A stretch of 63,050 nucleotides of DNA, from positions 102,379 through 165,428 of the forward strand of contig JADZCU010000032.1 in the NCBI GenBank assembly GCA_020851415.1. The letters are read 5' to 3'. The notes beneath the pieces were generated by a model, which saw only the letters and a list, made by a program, of their open reading frames with translations, was not told the DNA's origin and did not search any database. Of the stretch, positions 1 to 8,214 are shown piece by piece. Made by a program: the position numbers and the translations under genes. How positions within the stretch are numbered: position 1 is the first letter of the stretch; the number at the start of each line of letters is the position of its first letter. Source of the DNA: Candidatus Peregrinibacteria bacterium. GTDB lineage: Bacteria > Patescibacteriota > Gracilibacteria > UBA1369.

Positions 1-1231
1 CAAACGGATCACCCGCCATCAGTTTCTTGCGGCCTTCGATCATTTTCTTTTCTTTTTCTCCGGCTGTTTTTTCGTCCAGCTCCATTGAAACTTCCATTTC
101 GATTAACTTGAATTTGGCTTCAAGCGCCATCTGTTTATCTTTGGGAAGTTTCTTAAATTCCGCTGTTTTTTGAATGTTCCCTTTTTCGTCCATCGTCACG
201 TATTTCTTTTCTTCTTCCGTGAGACCGGTGGTCATGAGTTCGCGGGTTTTGATCGCCACTTTCAAACTCGCCAAATCGCTCAACTGCAAGTTCACCTTAC
301 TCAGTGTGTTTTCATACAATGTGAGGTACATCGGATCAACAAATTTGGCCTTATCAATTGAGTTCAACTGTTTCAAGACGTTTCCCAAATCGGTCATGGC
401 GGTGTCTACTGAGCCGCTTATTTCTGTTAGTTTTTCCGGTTTCTCTTTGCTGTCTTTTACCGCTCCGGAGATTTTTTCCATTGTTGGTTGTACCGCATCA
501 AATGCGGCTTTCGCCGGTTTCAGGATTCTCATATTGACCTTATCCGCTTTGGTCTCCACATTATCATCAGCGTTATCATTCAACGCTGAATCTTGAGTTC
601 GTTCCAATCGATATCCGGCTATTTCAGCTTCCTGATCTTTGAGCGGACCAAGCACGGACATCAATATCGCCTGCATTTCTGCCGGCAACGCTTCCACTTT
701 CCACAAATAGATTTCACTTTCCTGAGCTGAGCCCAGGGCTTGTTCGGCTGCGTCGTATGCCGTATTGAACTCCGGTGACCCGACGCCGCTTTTCTTTTTC
801 GCTTCTCTGGCTTTTTTCAACTCAGTTTCTATTTTCGGAAGATGCGTTTTCCCAGATTCCACATCGTTGAACAAGGGAACGTACTGTTTCACCGTTGCGA
901 GCGTAGATTTCAAACTCCCGGCCAGCAAATCTATGACCGCCAAATCCGCATCGGGATTTTCTCGTTTCAAGGCAGACTGTCCCTGATTTACGATCTCTTT
1001 CAATGTGGATGATATGTCTTTTTTGTATCCGGAAACTTTATCTTTTGAAGCTTGCAACGTAACTTTTGATTCAGCATCAGCCAAAAGTTTTCCGGCTTTG
1101 CCGACTTCCGTATGAAACAGATCTTTTTTTGCCTGCAGCTCAGTCACTACCTTCTCCTTCTTCTCTTTCTGTGCCTGCGCTTCAACCGCTTTGATCTGTC
1201 CACGCTCTGATTGGAAAAACTCTCCAGCCAT
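1..1231 (-). CDS. Large coiled-coil protein, C-terminus cut by left edge
   Basis: A minus-strand frame opens at an ATG at 1231 (MAGEFFQSERGQIK) and stays open to base 1, giving at least 410 codons with no stop. The product is very rich in Lys, Glu, Ala and Gln, has no signal peptide or membrane segment, and is spaced like a long alpha-helical coiled coil (for example VEAQAQKEKKEKVVTELQAK near residue 17). I do not recognise a family. It starts 17 bases after the small gene ending at 1249 and is probably cotranscribed with it. Plus-strand frames over the same bases are shadows. Gene presence is well supported; function is unknown. Confidence 0.75.
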   Translation of the reverse strand, partial: MAGEFFQSERGQIKAVEAQAQKEKKEKVVTELQAKKDLFHTEVGKAGKLLADAESKVTLQASKDKVSGYKKDISSTLKEIVNQGQSALKRENPDADLAVIDLLAGSLKSTLATVKQYVPLFNDVESGKTHLPKIETELKKAREAKKKSGVGSPEFNTAYDAAEQALGSAQESEIYLWKVEALPAEMQAILMSVLGPLKDQEAEIAGYRLERTQDSALNDNADDNVETKADKVNMRILKPAKAAFDAVQPTMEKISGAVKDSKEKPEKLTEISGSVDTAMTDLGNVLKQLNSIDKAKFVDPMYLTLYENTLSKVNLQLSDLASLKVAIKTRELMTTGLTEEEKKYVTMDEKGNIQKTAEFKKLPKDKQMALEAKFKLIEMEVSMELDEKTAGEKEKKMIEGRKKLMAGDPF

Positions 1232-1248
1232 TATTCAGAAAAAATAAA

Positions 1249-1587
1249 TTAAGCTTTCTTCAACTCTTCATCCAGCATTGTTTCAAGTTGCGCCTTGTTA
1301 TCCGATTCATTTTCCTCCAGGGATAAGATATCCTTACGCATTTTGGTTACTTTATCTTTCAAAAGGTTTGCCGCTTCAGGATTGATGGTTAGTGCTTTTT
1401 CCAAATATGAATCAACCAGCTTATCTTTTTCAGCCAGTGCTGAAGAAAAATAGCGCAAAAGACTTTCTGGCAGATTTTTCATGTTTTCGCGCCAGTAATT
1501 TTTATCGACTTCCTCAAGCAAAAGAGTGTTTTCTATCTGCTTGGAAAAATCCTGAAGGAATTTTTGAGTAGGCATAAATGCAGTCAC
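1249..1587 (-). CDS. Hypothetical 112-residue helical protein
   Basis: Small acidic/lysine-rich helical protein without signal peptide or membrane segment. I recognise no family. The longest frame starts at a GTG (1587); an ATG four codons later (1575, MPTQKFLQDF) is equally plausible, and neither has a Shine-Dalgarno sequence. A good promoter on the same strand (1607-1635) would start transcription near 1600. The gene lies directly upstream of the coiled-coil gene that runs off the left edge, and its C-terminal half (LSLEENESDNKAQLETMLDE) is also coiled-coil-like, so the two products may act together. That link is inference. Confidence 0.6.
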   Translation of the reverse strand: MTAFMPTQKFLQDFSKQIENTLLLEEVDKNYWRENMKNLPESLLRYFSSALAEKDKLVDSYLEKALTINPEAANLLKDKVTKMRKDILSLEENESDNKAQLETMLDEELKKA

Positions 1588-1606
1588 TTAGTTTTTGTAT
1601 CTCTAT

Positions 1607-1635
1607 ATTTTAGCAGAAAATCGACTTTTCGTAAA
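1607..1635 (-). promoter_or_regulatory. Sigma-70-type promoter of the 112-residue gene
   Basis: On the minus strand, -35 TTTACG (1635-1630), 17-base spacer, -10 TAAAAT (1612-1607) with an extended TGC before it. It is divergent from the pilB promoter. Confidence 0.55.
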
Positions 1636-1672
1636 TCACGACAAGCCTCAATTTCCCATCAAAGAAGCTAAA

Positions 1673-1702
1673 TTTACAAAAGTGCCTGTTTCATGCTAAA
1701 AT
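1673..1702 (+). promoter_or_regulatory. Sigma-70-type promoter of the PilB-like gene
   Basis: -35 TTTACA (1673-1678), 18-base spacer, extended -10 TGCTAAAAT (hexamer 1697-1702). The predicted leader begins with a small GATTC/GAATC hairpin (1709-1724), just before the ATG at 1729. Confidence 0.55.
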
Positions 1703-1728
1703 AAAAAGATTCTCTAAAGAATCATCAC

Positions 1729-3687
1729 ATGGCAGAACCAGCTCAAGATCAGACCCAAGGTCAGTCACAAGAGCCTCAAAAAACTCAAGAAAACACCAAC
1801 ACTACGGCTGCAACAACCGCCGTCGTTACCCCGGTGCCAGAAACTCAAACACAGACTCCGGTACAATCATCATCAACTGGAAACACGCCGCCACAGAAGG
1901 CCGAAACTCCATCTGAAACCCCAGAATCAAGTCCTGCACCGGCAAATACAACCAGTCAGGTAATAGCAGCCAATACAGCCGCGCAAAGCACAGCTAGTGC
2001 AACGCTAACGGTAGAAAAGGCAACACCAAAAACAGACAACAGTCAGCCGCAGAATGTTGATGAAACTCTTACAAAAATCAACCGCGCTTTCAAAGAGCGT
2101 GCCGCAGTTCAAAAAGCCAAAGAACTTGGCATTTCTTACATCAATATTTCCGTCACACCAATAAACCCGGATCTGCTCCGCCTCATCCCACCGGAAATTG
2201 CAAAAAAGGCACTCGTTTTACCATTCTTTAGACTCGGAAAAAAACTCAGAATCGCCGTTGCCGACCCCTCAAATGAAGAAACCAGAAAAGTCATAGAACA
2301 GCTAAAATCGGTAGGTTTCGCCATCAATACCAATCTGGCTACTGACGACGGTTTAGTTGAAGCAATGCGTCTCTATGACACGGAACAGTACAAAGTAAAA
2401 AAAGAAATCACCACAACGCTTTCAGAAGAAAAGATCAAGGCTTACGAAGAAGAAATTAAGCAACTCAACAATCTATCAGAAAAAATTAAAACCATTAATT
2501 CGGAAGAAGCGGTATACCTCATCAACATCGGTGCGCTCAAAACGGGTGCTTCAGATATCCACTATGAACCGGAAGAAAAGATGATTAGGCTGCGCTTCCG
2601 TATTGATGGAATACTCCACAAAATTTTTGATATCGACAAAGCGACGTTCGTAAATATTGCAAATCAGATCAAATATCAGTGCAAAATGAAACTCAATATC
2701 ACCAACGAAGCACAGGACGGAAGATACAGTTTCGTGGTAAACGATCGCAAAGTTGATTTGCGCGTTTCTATCCTGCCAACAGAATACGGAGAAACCTTTG
2801 TTTGTCGCTTGCTGGACAGTGAACGAAAGCTTTCAGACTTCGATGAAATGGGTTTTAACGGAGCGAATCTCGCTCACATAAATCGTGCTCTCACCATTAA
2901 ACATGGGATGATTCTCATTACAGGTCCCACAGGTTCGGGTAAAACAACAACTCTGTATAAAATGCTCGAGCAACTCAATAAACCCGAAAGCAAAGTTATC
3001 ACTCTCGAAGATCCGATCGAATACCATTTACGTGGAATCTCACAAAGTCAGATCAACGAAAAACGTGGATACGATTTCGCCAACGGACTGCGAGCCATAC
3101 TCCGTCAAGATCCGGATGTCGTAATGCTCGGAGAAATTCGTGATCTGGAAACAGCAGAAACGGCAGCTCAGGCAGCCCTTACAGGTCACGTTTTATTGAG
3201 CACACTCCACACCAACAGTGCTATCGAGGCCATACCTCGTCTCATCAACATTGGCTTACCGGCATTCATGGTGGCTCCCGCACTCGACACAGTAATTGCC
3301 CAGCGTCTTGTCCGAAGATTTTGTCCAAAGTGTACAGAATTAAAACCTATCGAAAAAACAACTCTGGAAGAATTACAGAAAACTTTAGAATTTATCCGCA
3401 ACATTCAGCCGTCACTGAAAATCGAAATTCCAGGTGAATTACCACAGGCCATTGGTTGCGAAATCTGCAGTCACACAGGCTACAAAGGACGAATCTGCGT
3501 AGTCGAAGTATTACAATTAGATCCGGAAATCCGCGACCTCATTTTAAACAAAGCCAGCTCGGTAAAAATGATCGAGGCCGCCCGCCGCAAAGGCATGCTC
3601 ACCATGCGTGAAGATGGAATCCTCAAAGTAATTCAGGGCTTAACATCTTTACAGGAAGTGCATCGCGTTACAGCCATTGGCGGATAA
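1729..3687 (+). CDS. pilB: Type IV pilus / type II secretion assembly ATPase (PilB/GspE family)
   Basis: Cytoplasmic hexameric ATPase that powers pilus extension or type II-like secretion. Residues 1-110 are a disordered Gln/Thr/Pro/Ala-rich tail, longer than usual for the family. An MshEN/T2SSE_N-like domain follows at about 110-220, then the ATPase core: Walker A GPTGSGKTTT at residue 399, Walker B DVVMLGEIRD at 463, and the His-box region GHVLLSTLHTN. A zinc tetracysteine site follows (C532, C535, C577, C580), as in PilB/GspE. No pilC, pilT or pilin gene is present in the window, so the choice between pilus and secretion rests on family similarity. It ends 11 bases from the convergent dprA. 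Both functions would fit a DNA-uptake role (inference). Confidence 0.93.
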   Translation: MAEPAQDQTQGQSQEPQKTQENTNTTAATTAVVTPVPETQTQTPVQSSSTGNTPPQKAETPSETPESSPAPANTTSQVIAANTAAQSTASATLTVEKATPKTDNSQPQNVDETLTKINRAFKERAAVQKAKELGISYINISVTPINPDLLRLIPPEIAKKALVLPFFRLGKKLRIAVADPSNEETRKVIEQLKSVGFAINTNLATDDGLVEAMRLYDTEQYKVKKEITTTLSEEKIKAYEEEIKQLNNLSEKIKTINSEEAVYLINIGALKTGASDIHYEPEEKMIRLRFRIDGILHKIFDIDKATFVNIANQIKYQCKMKLNITNEAQDGRYSFVVNDRKVDLRVSILPTEYGETFVCRLLDSERKLSDFDEMGFNGANLAHINRALTIKHGMILITGPTGSGKTTTLYKMLEQLNKPESKVITLEDPIEYHLRGISQSQINEKRGYDFANGLRAILRQDPDVVMLGEIRDLETAETAAQAALTGHVLLSTLHTNSAIEAIPRLINIGLPAFMVAPALDTVIAQRLVRRFCPKCTELKPIEKTTLEELQKTLEFIRNIQPSLKIEIPGELPQAIGCEICSHTGYKGRICVVEVLQLDPEIRDLILNKASSVKMIEAARRKGMLTMREDGILKVIQGLTSLQEVHRVTAIGG

Positions 3688-3698
3688 TAATGTCGTCA

Positions 3699-4832
3699 TC
3701 AAACCATATCGGAATTTTCCGGCGCGCCCACACGAATAAAATCATCACGATGCTTTTTCCCCATATCCGTGAGCGTAAAATACCCATACGCATCCCTTTC
3801 TAGCATACCCTGAATTTCCAATATCGCAGTTGCCGATAAAATCGCAGAACTCTCTTCTTGCAACGAAGAGCAGAGTTCATCAAAAGAATTTTTTCTTTTA
3901 ATGAAACGCAAAATTTTATTACTCAACTCATTCGAATCGTTTTCAAATCCACTCAACGCCGGTTGTATTTTTTTACTTATTGCGTCGATTTGCGATAAGT
4001 CATAAAGTGCCTCAGCATGGCTATTTTTCAGCAGTTGTAAGCATCCTTTTGCCTGCGCTCGATCAATGTCTCCAACCAGAGCAAAAACTTTTCGTTTCTG
4101 TTCCAAGGCATGTGCTGCCGTCACAAGCGCGCCGGATTTACTTTGCGCCTCAACGACAATCGTCGCTTTGCACAAACCAGAAATAATCCGGTTTCTCCAC
4201 AGAAAATGATGTTTCATCGCAACCAAACCCGGCGGGTATTCACTCAAAAGTGTTCCACCTTTTTCAAGAATCATTTTCGCCAAAGATGTATGAGAAGTCG
4301 GTGTAACTTTATCAATTCCTGAAGCTAAAACCGCAATAGTCGGATAACCGCTTTGTACAGCGGCTAAGTGAGCCGCAGCATCTACCCCGAACGCAAGTCC
4401 GCTCACAATAGTGAAACCACACAGTCCCAGTTTTTCACTAATATCATAACTCATCCGCTCACCGTACGCAGACGGTACCCGCGTACCCACAACAGCAACT
4501 CCCTCAGGTAATTGATGAAGGGGCATCCCTTTTCGGTAAAGCAAAAACGGCGGCTCCGCAATCGTTTTCAAAATTTCCGGATACTCCTCACTCTCACGCC
4601 CAACCAAAAAAATATCGCGCCCCCAAAGCCCCGCCGCCGCCCCCTCAACATCAAAACTCCCCCGCGCCTCCACAATCCTCTGCGCAATATCACCCTTCAA
4701 CCCAACCACTTCAAAATCCCGCAACGATGCCTTCTCCCAGGGGTACCTCCAATCGCCAAAACCCTGCCATATTTTCTGAAGAATCTGGTAACTCATTCCC
4801 GGAACCTGCAAAAATGCGTGAATATATTTCAT
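3699..4832 (-). CDS. dprA: DNA processing protein DprA
   Basis: Single-stranded-DNA binding protein that loads RecA on incoming DNA during natural transformation. The 377 residues show an N-terminal SAM/HhH-like region, the Rossmann-like DprA core with VVGTRVPSAYGERMSYDISE near residue 115 and SGLAFGVDAAAH near 143, the SEYPPG motif, and a C-terminal winged-helix (about 305-365). The ATG at 4832 lies three bases after a 10-bp hairpin (4836-4860). With the PilB-type ATPase convergent next to it, the gene suggests DNA-uptake capacity (inference). Confidence 0.93.
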   Translation of the reverse strand: MKYIHAFLQVPGMSYQILQKIWQGFGDWRYPWEKASLRDFEVVGLKGDIAQRIVEARGSFDVEGAAAGLWGRDIFLVGRESEEYPEILKTIAEPPFLLYRKGMPLHQLPEGVAVVGTRVPSAYGERMSYDISEKLGLCGFTIVSGLAFGVDAAAHLAAVQSGYPTIAVLASGIDKVTPTSHTSLAKMILEKGGTLLSEYPPGLVAMKHHFLWRNRIISGLCKATIVVEAQSKSGALVTAAHALEQKRKVFALVGDIDRAQAKGCLQLLKNSHAEALYDLSQIDAISKKIQPALSGFENDSNELSNKILRFIKRKNSFDELCSSLQEESSAILSATAILEIQGMLERDAYGYFTLTDMGKKHRDDFIRVGAPENSDMV

Positions 4833-4835
4833 AAA

Positions 4836-4860
4836 AGAGACTTGAATGAATCAAGTCTCT
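4836..4860 (-). terminator. Hairpin before dprA: terminator or attenuator
   Basis: Perfect 10-bp stem (AGAGACTTGA / TCAAGTCTCT, loop of five) followed on the minus strand by TTTT and then immediately by the dprA ATG. It can end the transcript of the 138-residue gene or attenuate dprA. Confidence 0.6.
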
Positions 4861-4891
4861 CACATGAATCTAATAATTTTCTAAAAACTTT

Positions 4892-5308
4892 CTATAAAGT
4901 TTGAAGAGCTTCTTCAATGGCTGGATCAAGAACTGCAGCCGACTTCTGTTTTGTTTCAATCAACGTTTTACCCAAGGCAAGAGCTTCATTTTTAGCAGCC
5001 TCGGTAATCATACCCTTAGCAGCCATTAACCCTATAATATCCTCATAAACAGAATAAAAAAGTTTGCCGTTATCAAGTTCACGACTCAAAGCATCCAGAA
5101 TTTCCTTTGGAGATTTTGTCTTCGCAAGCTCATCAAGCACTGTGCTGTTGTCTGGCGCAGCATCCGGCAATCCTCCATCTTCAAAAAATTGTTGTCTGGA
5201 AGCTCTGTATTGATCTTTAAACTGCTGCCAGTTTTCAAAAAAAACTTTTGAATCCTGGTCACGCAGTGCAACTATCTCAGCATCTGAAAGTTCTATACGG
5301 TCTGCCAT
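4892..5308 (-). CDS. Hypothetical 138-residue soluble protein
   Basis: Acidic helical protein starting MADRIELSDAEIVALRDQDSK, with no signal peptide, membrane segment or recognised motif. I do not recognise a family. It has a near-consensus promoter of its own (5336-5364) and a hairpin terminator after its stop (4836-4860), so it is probably a single-gene transcript despite lying between dprA and purM. The mixed charged sequence resembles small cytoplasmic helical-bundle proteins; no function can be assigned. Confidence 0.65.
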   Translation of the reverse strand: MADRIELSDAEIVALRDQDSKVFFENWQQFKDQYRASRQQFFEDGGLPDAAPDNSTVLDELAKTKSPKEILDALSRELDNGKLFYSVYEDIIGLMAAKGMITEAAKNEALALGKTLIETKQKSAAVLDPAIEEALQTL

Positions 5309-5335
5309 AAATCATAATTAGTAAAACAGGGCAGC

Positions 5336-5364
5336 AATATAATCTACCCTAATAAAAATGTCAA
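5336..5364 (-). promoter_or_regulatory. Near-consensus sigma-70 promoter of the 138-residue gene
   Basis: On the minus strand, TTGACA (5364-5359), 17-base spacer, TATATT (5341-5336). It is one of the best matches to the consensus in the window and lies just after the purM stop. Confidence 0.7.
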
Positions 5365-5373
5365 AAATTAACT

Positions 5374-6444
5374 TTATGGCTTAAAGTAAAGCTCTTTGCC
5401 ATTTTCAAAATATCCGCGGCTTACAAGTGTTGTGCCCGGTTTTTTCACCACTTCACCTGCGACCACAGACTTGATGCCATGCTTATTCAAAACTTTTTGA
5501 ATTTTTTCAATTTCGTTACTAACCATAAACATTCCAACACCCATATTCCAAACCTCATACGCTTCCCGATCACTCACATTGCCGATTTTTTGCAACTCGG
5601 TCATAGGTTTATAAGGAGCAGGTAAATTATCCAGATGCGCGCCAAATTTCCCCAGCGTACGAACAATATTTCCCGGAATACCGCCCCCGGTTACATGTGC
5701 CAATCCCTTCACTTCACAAAGTCGTTTTTGTTTGTATCTACCCAAAATATCAAGTAGTGCATTTGAGAAAATAAGTGAAGGTGCAATCACTGCGTCACCC
5801 CAAGTCTGTTTACCGGAATATTTTTTTGTATACCATTTCTCACCAAATTTTTTCTTCAAAACATAACGAACCAAAGCAAACCCGTTTGATCTAAAAGTAG
5901 AATTCGGAAGTGCTAAAATTTTATCACCAGGTTGAACATTTTCACCACGAATCATCTTATCTTTTTCCACAATCCCAATCGCGCTGGAATTCCACATATT
6001 GCCTTTTACCATATCCGGCATCTCACCGATTTCACCACCGGGAATAACAACTTTTTGTTGAATACAAGCCTTTTGCAGTCCTTCCATTAAAGGACCCACA
6101 ACCTTCGGATCAACTTTGCTGGTATCAATAGTATTCGTAATTGCGACAGTTTCCGCACCTACACAAATCGCATCATCGGCAACCATCGCCAACAAATCAA
6201 AACCCAAAGTATTATATTTCCCGGTCATCTGTCCAATCATCATTTTTGAGCCGACTCCATCAGAATTGAAAACCAAATAAAAATCTCCAAAATCCAGTGC
6301 CCCGGTAAATCCGCCCTCTATGTTCACAGGCGCCCCGATCATTCCTTTGCGGCTTGGGAAAGTTTTTTTTGCTGCATTGTAAGCCAAAGCCGAGCACAGG
6401 TCCCCAAGAGAAATATTCACACCTGCCTGTTTATAAGTAGCCAT
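5374..6444 (-). CDS. purM: Phosphoribosylformylglycinamidine cyclo-ligase (AIR synthetase)
   Basis: Fifth step of de novo purine synthesis: ATP-dependent ring closure of FGAM to AIR in the cytosol. At 356 residues it has normal length. It begins MATYKQAGVNISLGDLCSAL and shows the PurM-family glycine-rich and acidic motifs: DFGDFYLVFNSDGVGSKMMI near residue 51, DLLAMVADDAICVGAETVAI near 84, PGGEIGEMPDM near 136 and HVTGGGIPGNI near 249. It follows ftsE by 12 bases on the same strand. A TATAAT within the end of ftsE may give it its own promoter. No other pur gene is in the window. Confidence 0.95.
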   Translation of the reverse strand: MATYKQAGVNISLGDLCSALAYNAAKKTFPSRKGMIGAPVNIEGGFTGALDFGDFYLVFNSDGVGSKMMIGQMTGKYNTLGFDLLAMVADDAICVGAETVAITNTIDTSKVDPKVVGPLMEGLQKACIQQKVVIPGGEIGEMPDMVKGNMWNSSAIGIVEKDKMIRGENVQPGDKILALPNSTFRSNGFALVRYVLKKKFGEKWYTKKYSGKQTWGDAVIAPSLIFSNALLDILGRYKQKRLCEVKGLAHVTGGGIPGNIVRTLGKFGAHLDNLPAPYKPMTELQKIGNVSDREAYEVWNMGVGMFMVSNEIEKIQKVLNKHGIKSVVAGEVVKKPGTTLVSRGYFENGKELYFKP

Positions 6445-6456
6445 AAAAAAATGAAA

Positions 6457-7134
6457 TTATTTATTATAACCAGCGCCTTTTCGATCGTTCGCAACTTTAC
6501 CATCCTCCAAAGTTACCACTCTGCGTTTCAGGAAATCCACCAACTCTTTATTATGTGTAGTCAGAAGGATGGTAGTTCCTTCGGCATTAATTTTTAAAAG
6601 AAGATCAATAATCTCAAGCGCAGTTTTCGGATCCAGATTCCCGGTAGGTTCATCCGCAACAATAAGTCCGGGGTTATGTACAAGCGCTCTGGCAATAGCC
6701 ACACGCTGACGTTCACCGCCTGAAAGCTGATGGGGAAACTGTCTGGCCTTGCCTTTCAAACCAACAATATCCAAAACTTCCGGTACGCGCTTTTTGATAT
6801 CCTCCCGCTCAAATCCGCAAACCTCCAAAGCAAAAGCCACATTCTCATAAACATTTTTCTGGGGCAAAAGTTTATAATCCTGAAAAACCACCCCAATACG
6901 CCTTCGATAAAACTGGATTGCCCTGTCTTTCATGGTATTCACGGTATACCCGTCAACCATAATCGAACCGCTATCAATCTTCTCGGCACCGATAAGTGTA
7001 TAGACAAAAGTAGATTTTCCCGCACCGGAAGGCCCGATCAGCGAAACAAACTCACCATTTTCTATGGTCAAGTTAACCTTATCCAAAACGGCAGTTTTTC
7101 CGTATTTTTTGGTGACGTTCTCAAAAACTATCAT
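6457..7134 (-). CDS. ftsE: Cell-division ABC ATPase FtsE
   Basis: ATPase of the FtsEX complex, which regulates peptidoglycan hydrolases at the division septum. The 225 residues carry Walker A GPSGAGKSTF (residue 34), Q-loop VFQDYKLLPQKNVYENVAFA, signature LSGGERQRVAIARAL and Walker B LIVADEPTGNLD. The start MIVFENVTKKYG and the length fit FtsE better than other MacB/LolD-like ATPases. FtsX is normally encoded next to it, but here the neighbours are a tyrosine recombinase (upstream) and purM (12 bases downstream). The membrane partner must lie elsewhere, or this ATPase serves another permease. Confidence 0.85.
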   Translation of the reverse strand: MIVFENVTKKYGKTAVLDKVNLTIENGEFVSLIGPSGAGKSTFVYTLIGAEKIDSGSIMVDGYTVNTMKDRAIQFYRRRIGVVFQDYKLLPQKNVYENVAFALEVCGFEREDIKKRVPEVLDIVGLKGKARQFPHQLSGGERQRVAIARALVHNPGLIVADEPTGNLDPKTALEIIDLLLKINAEGTTILLTTHNKELVDFLKRRVVTLEDGKVANDRKGAGYNK

Positions 7135-7189
7135 AATATTTTCATTAGCAAAAAAAATATACCAAAAAAACGAGACAATTCCTAACCGA

Positions 7190-8116
7190 TCATTTATGAA
7201 ATTTTTCGTGAACCTCTTTTAGGCGCTTATTGGTAAGATGTGTATAAATCTGAGTAGTCGTAATAGAGGCATGACCCAGCATTTCCTGTACAGATCTTAT
7301 ATCTGCGCCATTGATCAGCAGTTCAGTGGCAAAAGAGTGTCGTATTTTATGCGGAGTAACATTTTTAATAATTCCGGCTTTTTTCGCATAATGCCTTACT
7401 AAATACTGAATCATAACCGTACTCAATCGACGTTTCTCACCAAGTGTAATGTCATCTCCTTTTTTTGAATGCCTATAGTTCAAAAAAAGCGGATCAAAAT
7501 TGTCGTCCCTCAGTTTCAGATAATTCCCAATCGCACCAGCCGCTCGCTCAGAAAGAAAAACAATGCGAGGCTTTTTCCCTTTACCTCTAACCATAAACTC
7601 CTTTCGATCTAAATCAACCTGGCCACGGTTTAAGCTAGTCAGCTCGCTCACACGCAGTCCGGTTGAATACAAAGTTTCCATAATAGCCATGTCGCGTCTA
7701 CCCCTTAAATCTCCGGTATTTATGGCGGAAAAAAAACGTTCCAGCTCTTCACGGCTCAGGTATTCAACAGTTCTTTCCGGGATTTTACTCAGGTCAATTT
7801 TCTCAGGTGAAAGGGATTCAACATCATTCTTAATTAAATATTTCAAAAAAGCCCTCAGAGCAATGACGTGATAATTCTGAGTTTTAATACTCAAAAGCTG
7901 GTCGCCTTTCTCATCACTCAAACGGTTGAGGAACAAGCGAAAATTCTGTACATGTTCCAGTGAAATTTTTGAAACATCTGTATCACCAATCCAATCGGCA
8001 AAACGTTTCAGGTAATGCCTGTAGTTTTCCAGCGTTTTGTGGGACTGGTTTTTGGTAATTTCAGCATGCTCCAAAAACTGAACAATGAGATCCTGTAATG
8101 AAGTTTTTTTACTCAT
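7190..8116 (-). CDS. xerC: Tyrosine site-specific recombinase, XerC/XerD family
   Basis: Resolves chromosome dimers at dif during division. An N-terminal SAM-like core-binding domain covers about residues 5-95. The catalytic domain has Arg in STGLRVSELTSL, Lys in RGKGKKPR, HKIRHSFATELL, LGHASITTTQIYTH and the nucleophile Tyr in that last motif. The length (about 308) is typical of Xer proteins rather than phage integrases, and no mobile-element context is visible. I take the ATG at 8116; a TTG two codons upstream (8122) is possible. A minus-strand TATTAT (8132-8127) lies ten bases before the ATG, inside an inverted repeat shared with the divergent SLH gene. XerC and XerD cannot be separated from sequence alone. 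Confidence 0.9.
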   Translation of the reverse strand: MSKKTSLQDLIVQFLEHAEITKNQSHKTLENYRHYLKRFADWIGDTDVSKISLEHVQNFRLFLNRLSDEKGDQLLSIKTQNYHVIALRAFLKYLIKNDVESLSPEKIDLSKIPERTVEYLSREELERFFSAINTGDLRGRRDMAIMETLYSTGLRVSELTSLNRGQVDLDRKEFMVRGKGKKPRIVFLSERAAGAIGNYLKLRDDNFDPLFLNYRHSKKGDDITLGEKRRLSTVMIQYLVRHYAKKAGIIKNVTPHKIRHSFATELLINGADIRSVQEMLGHASITTTQIYTHLTNKRLKEVHEKFHK

Positions 8117-8124
8117 ACTCAAAA

Positions 8125-8175
8125 CAATAATAGCCTACTTCACCCCGGCCTGGCTATTATTGCCAGATCAGGGTG
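8125..8175. promoter_or_regulatory. Two nested dyads between xerC and the SLH gene
   Basis: CAATAATAGCC (8125-8135) pairs with GGCTATTATTG (8152-8162). A second dyad, CACCC-N4-CTGGC-N7-GCCAG-N4-GGGTG, is centred at 8158 (8141-8175) and covers the -35 of the SLH gene. The mutually exclusive pairings look like an operator or a switchable structure. Confidence 0.5.
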
Positions 8176-8189
8176 AAAAATGGTATAAT
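8160..8189 (+). promoter_or_regulatory. Strong promoter of SLH protein 1
   Basis: TTGCCA (8160-8165), 18-base spacer, extended TGGTATAAT (hexamer 8184-8189), 25 bases before the ATG. Confidence 0.65.
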
Positions 8190-8214
8190 ACCAAGATAAA
8201 AATAAATAAAAAAT

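Noticed and set aside
174-596. 140-codon plus-strand frame with Ser/Phe-rich sequence at the left edge
   Set aside because: It is antisense to the coiled-coil gene that stays open to base 1; composition fits a mirror of Lys/Glu codons.
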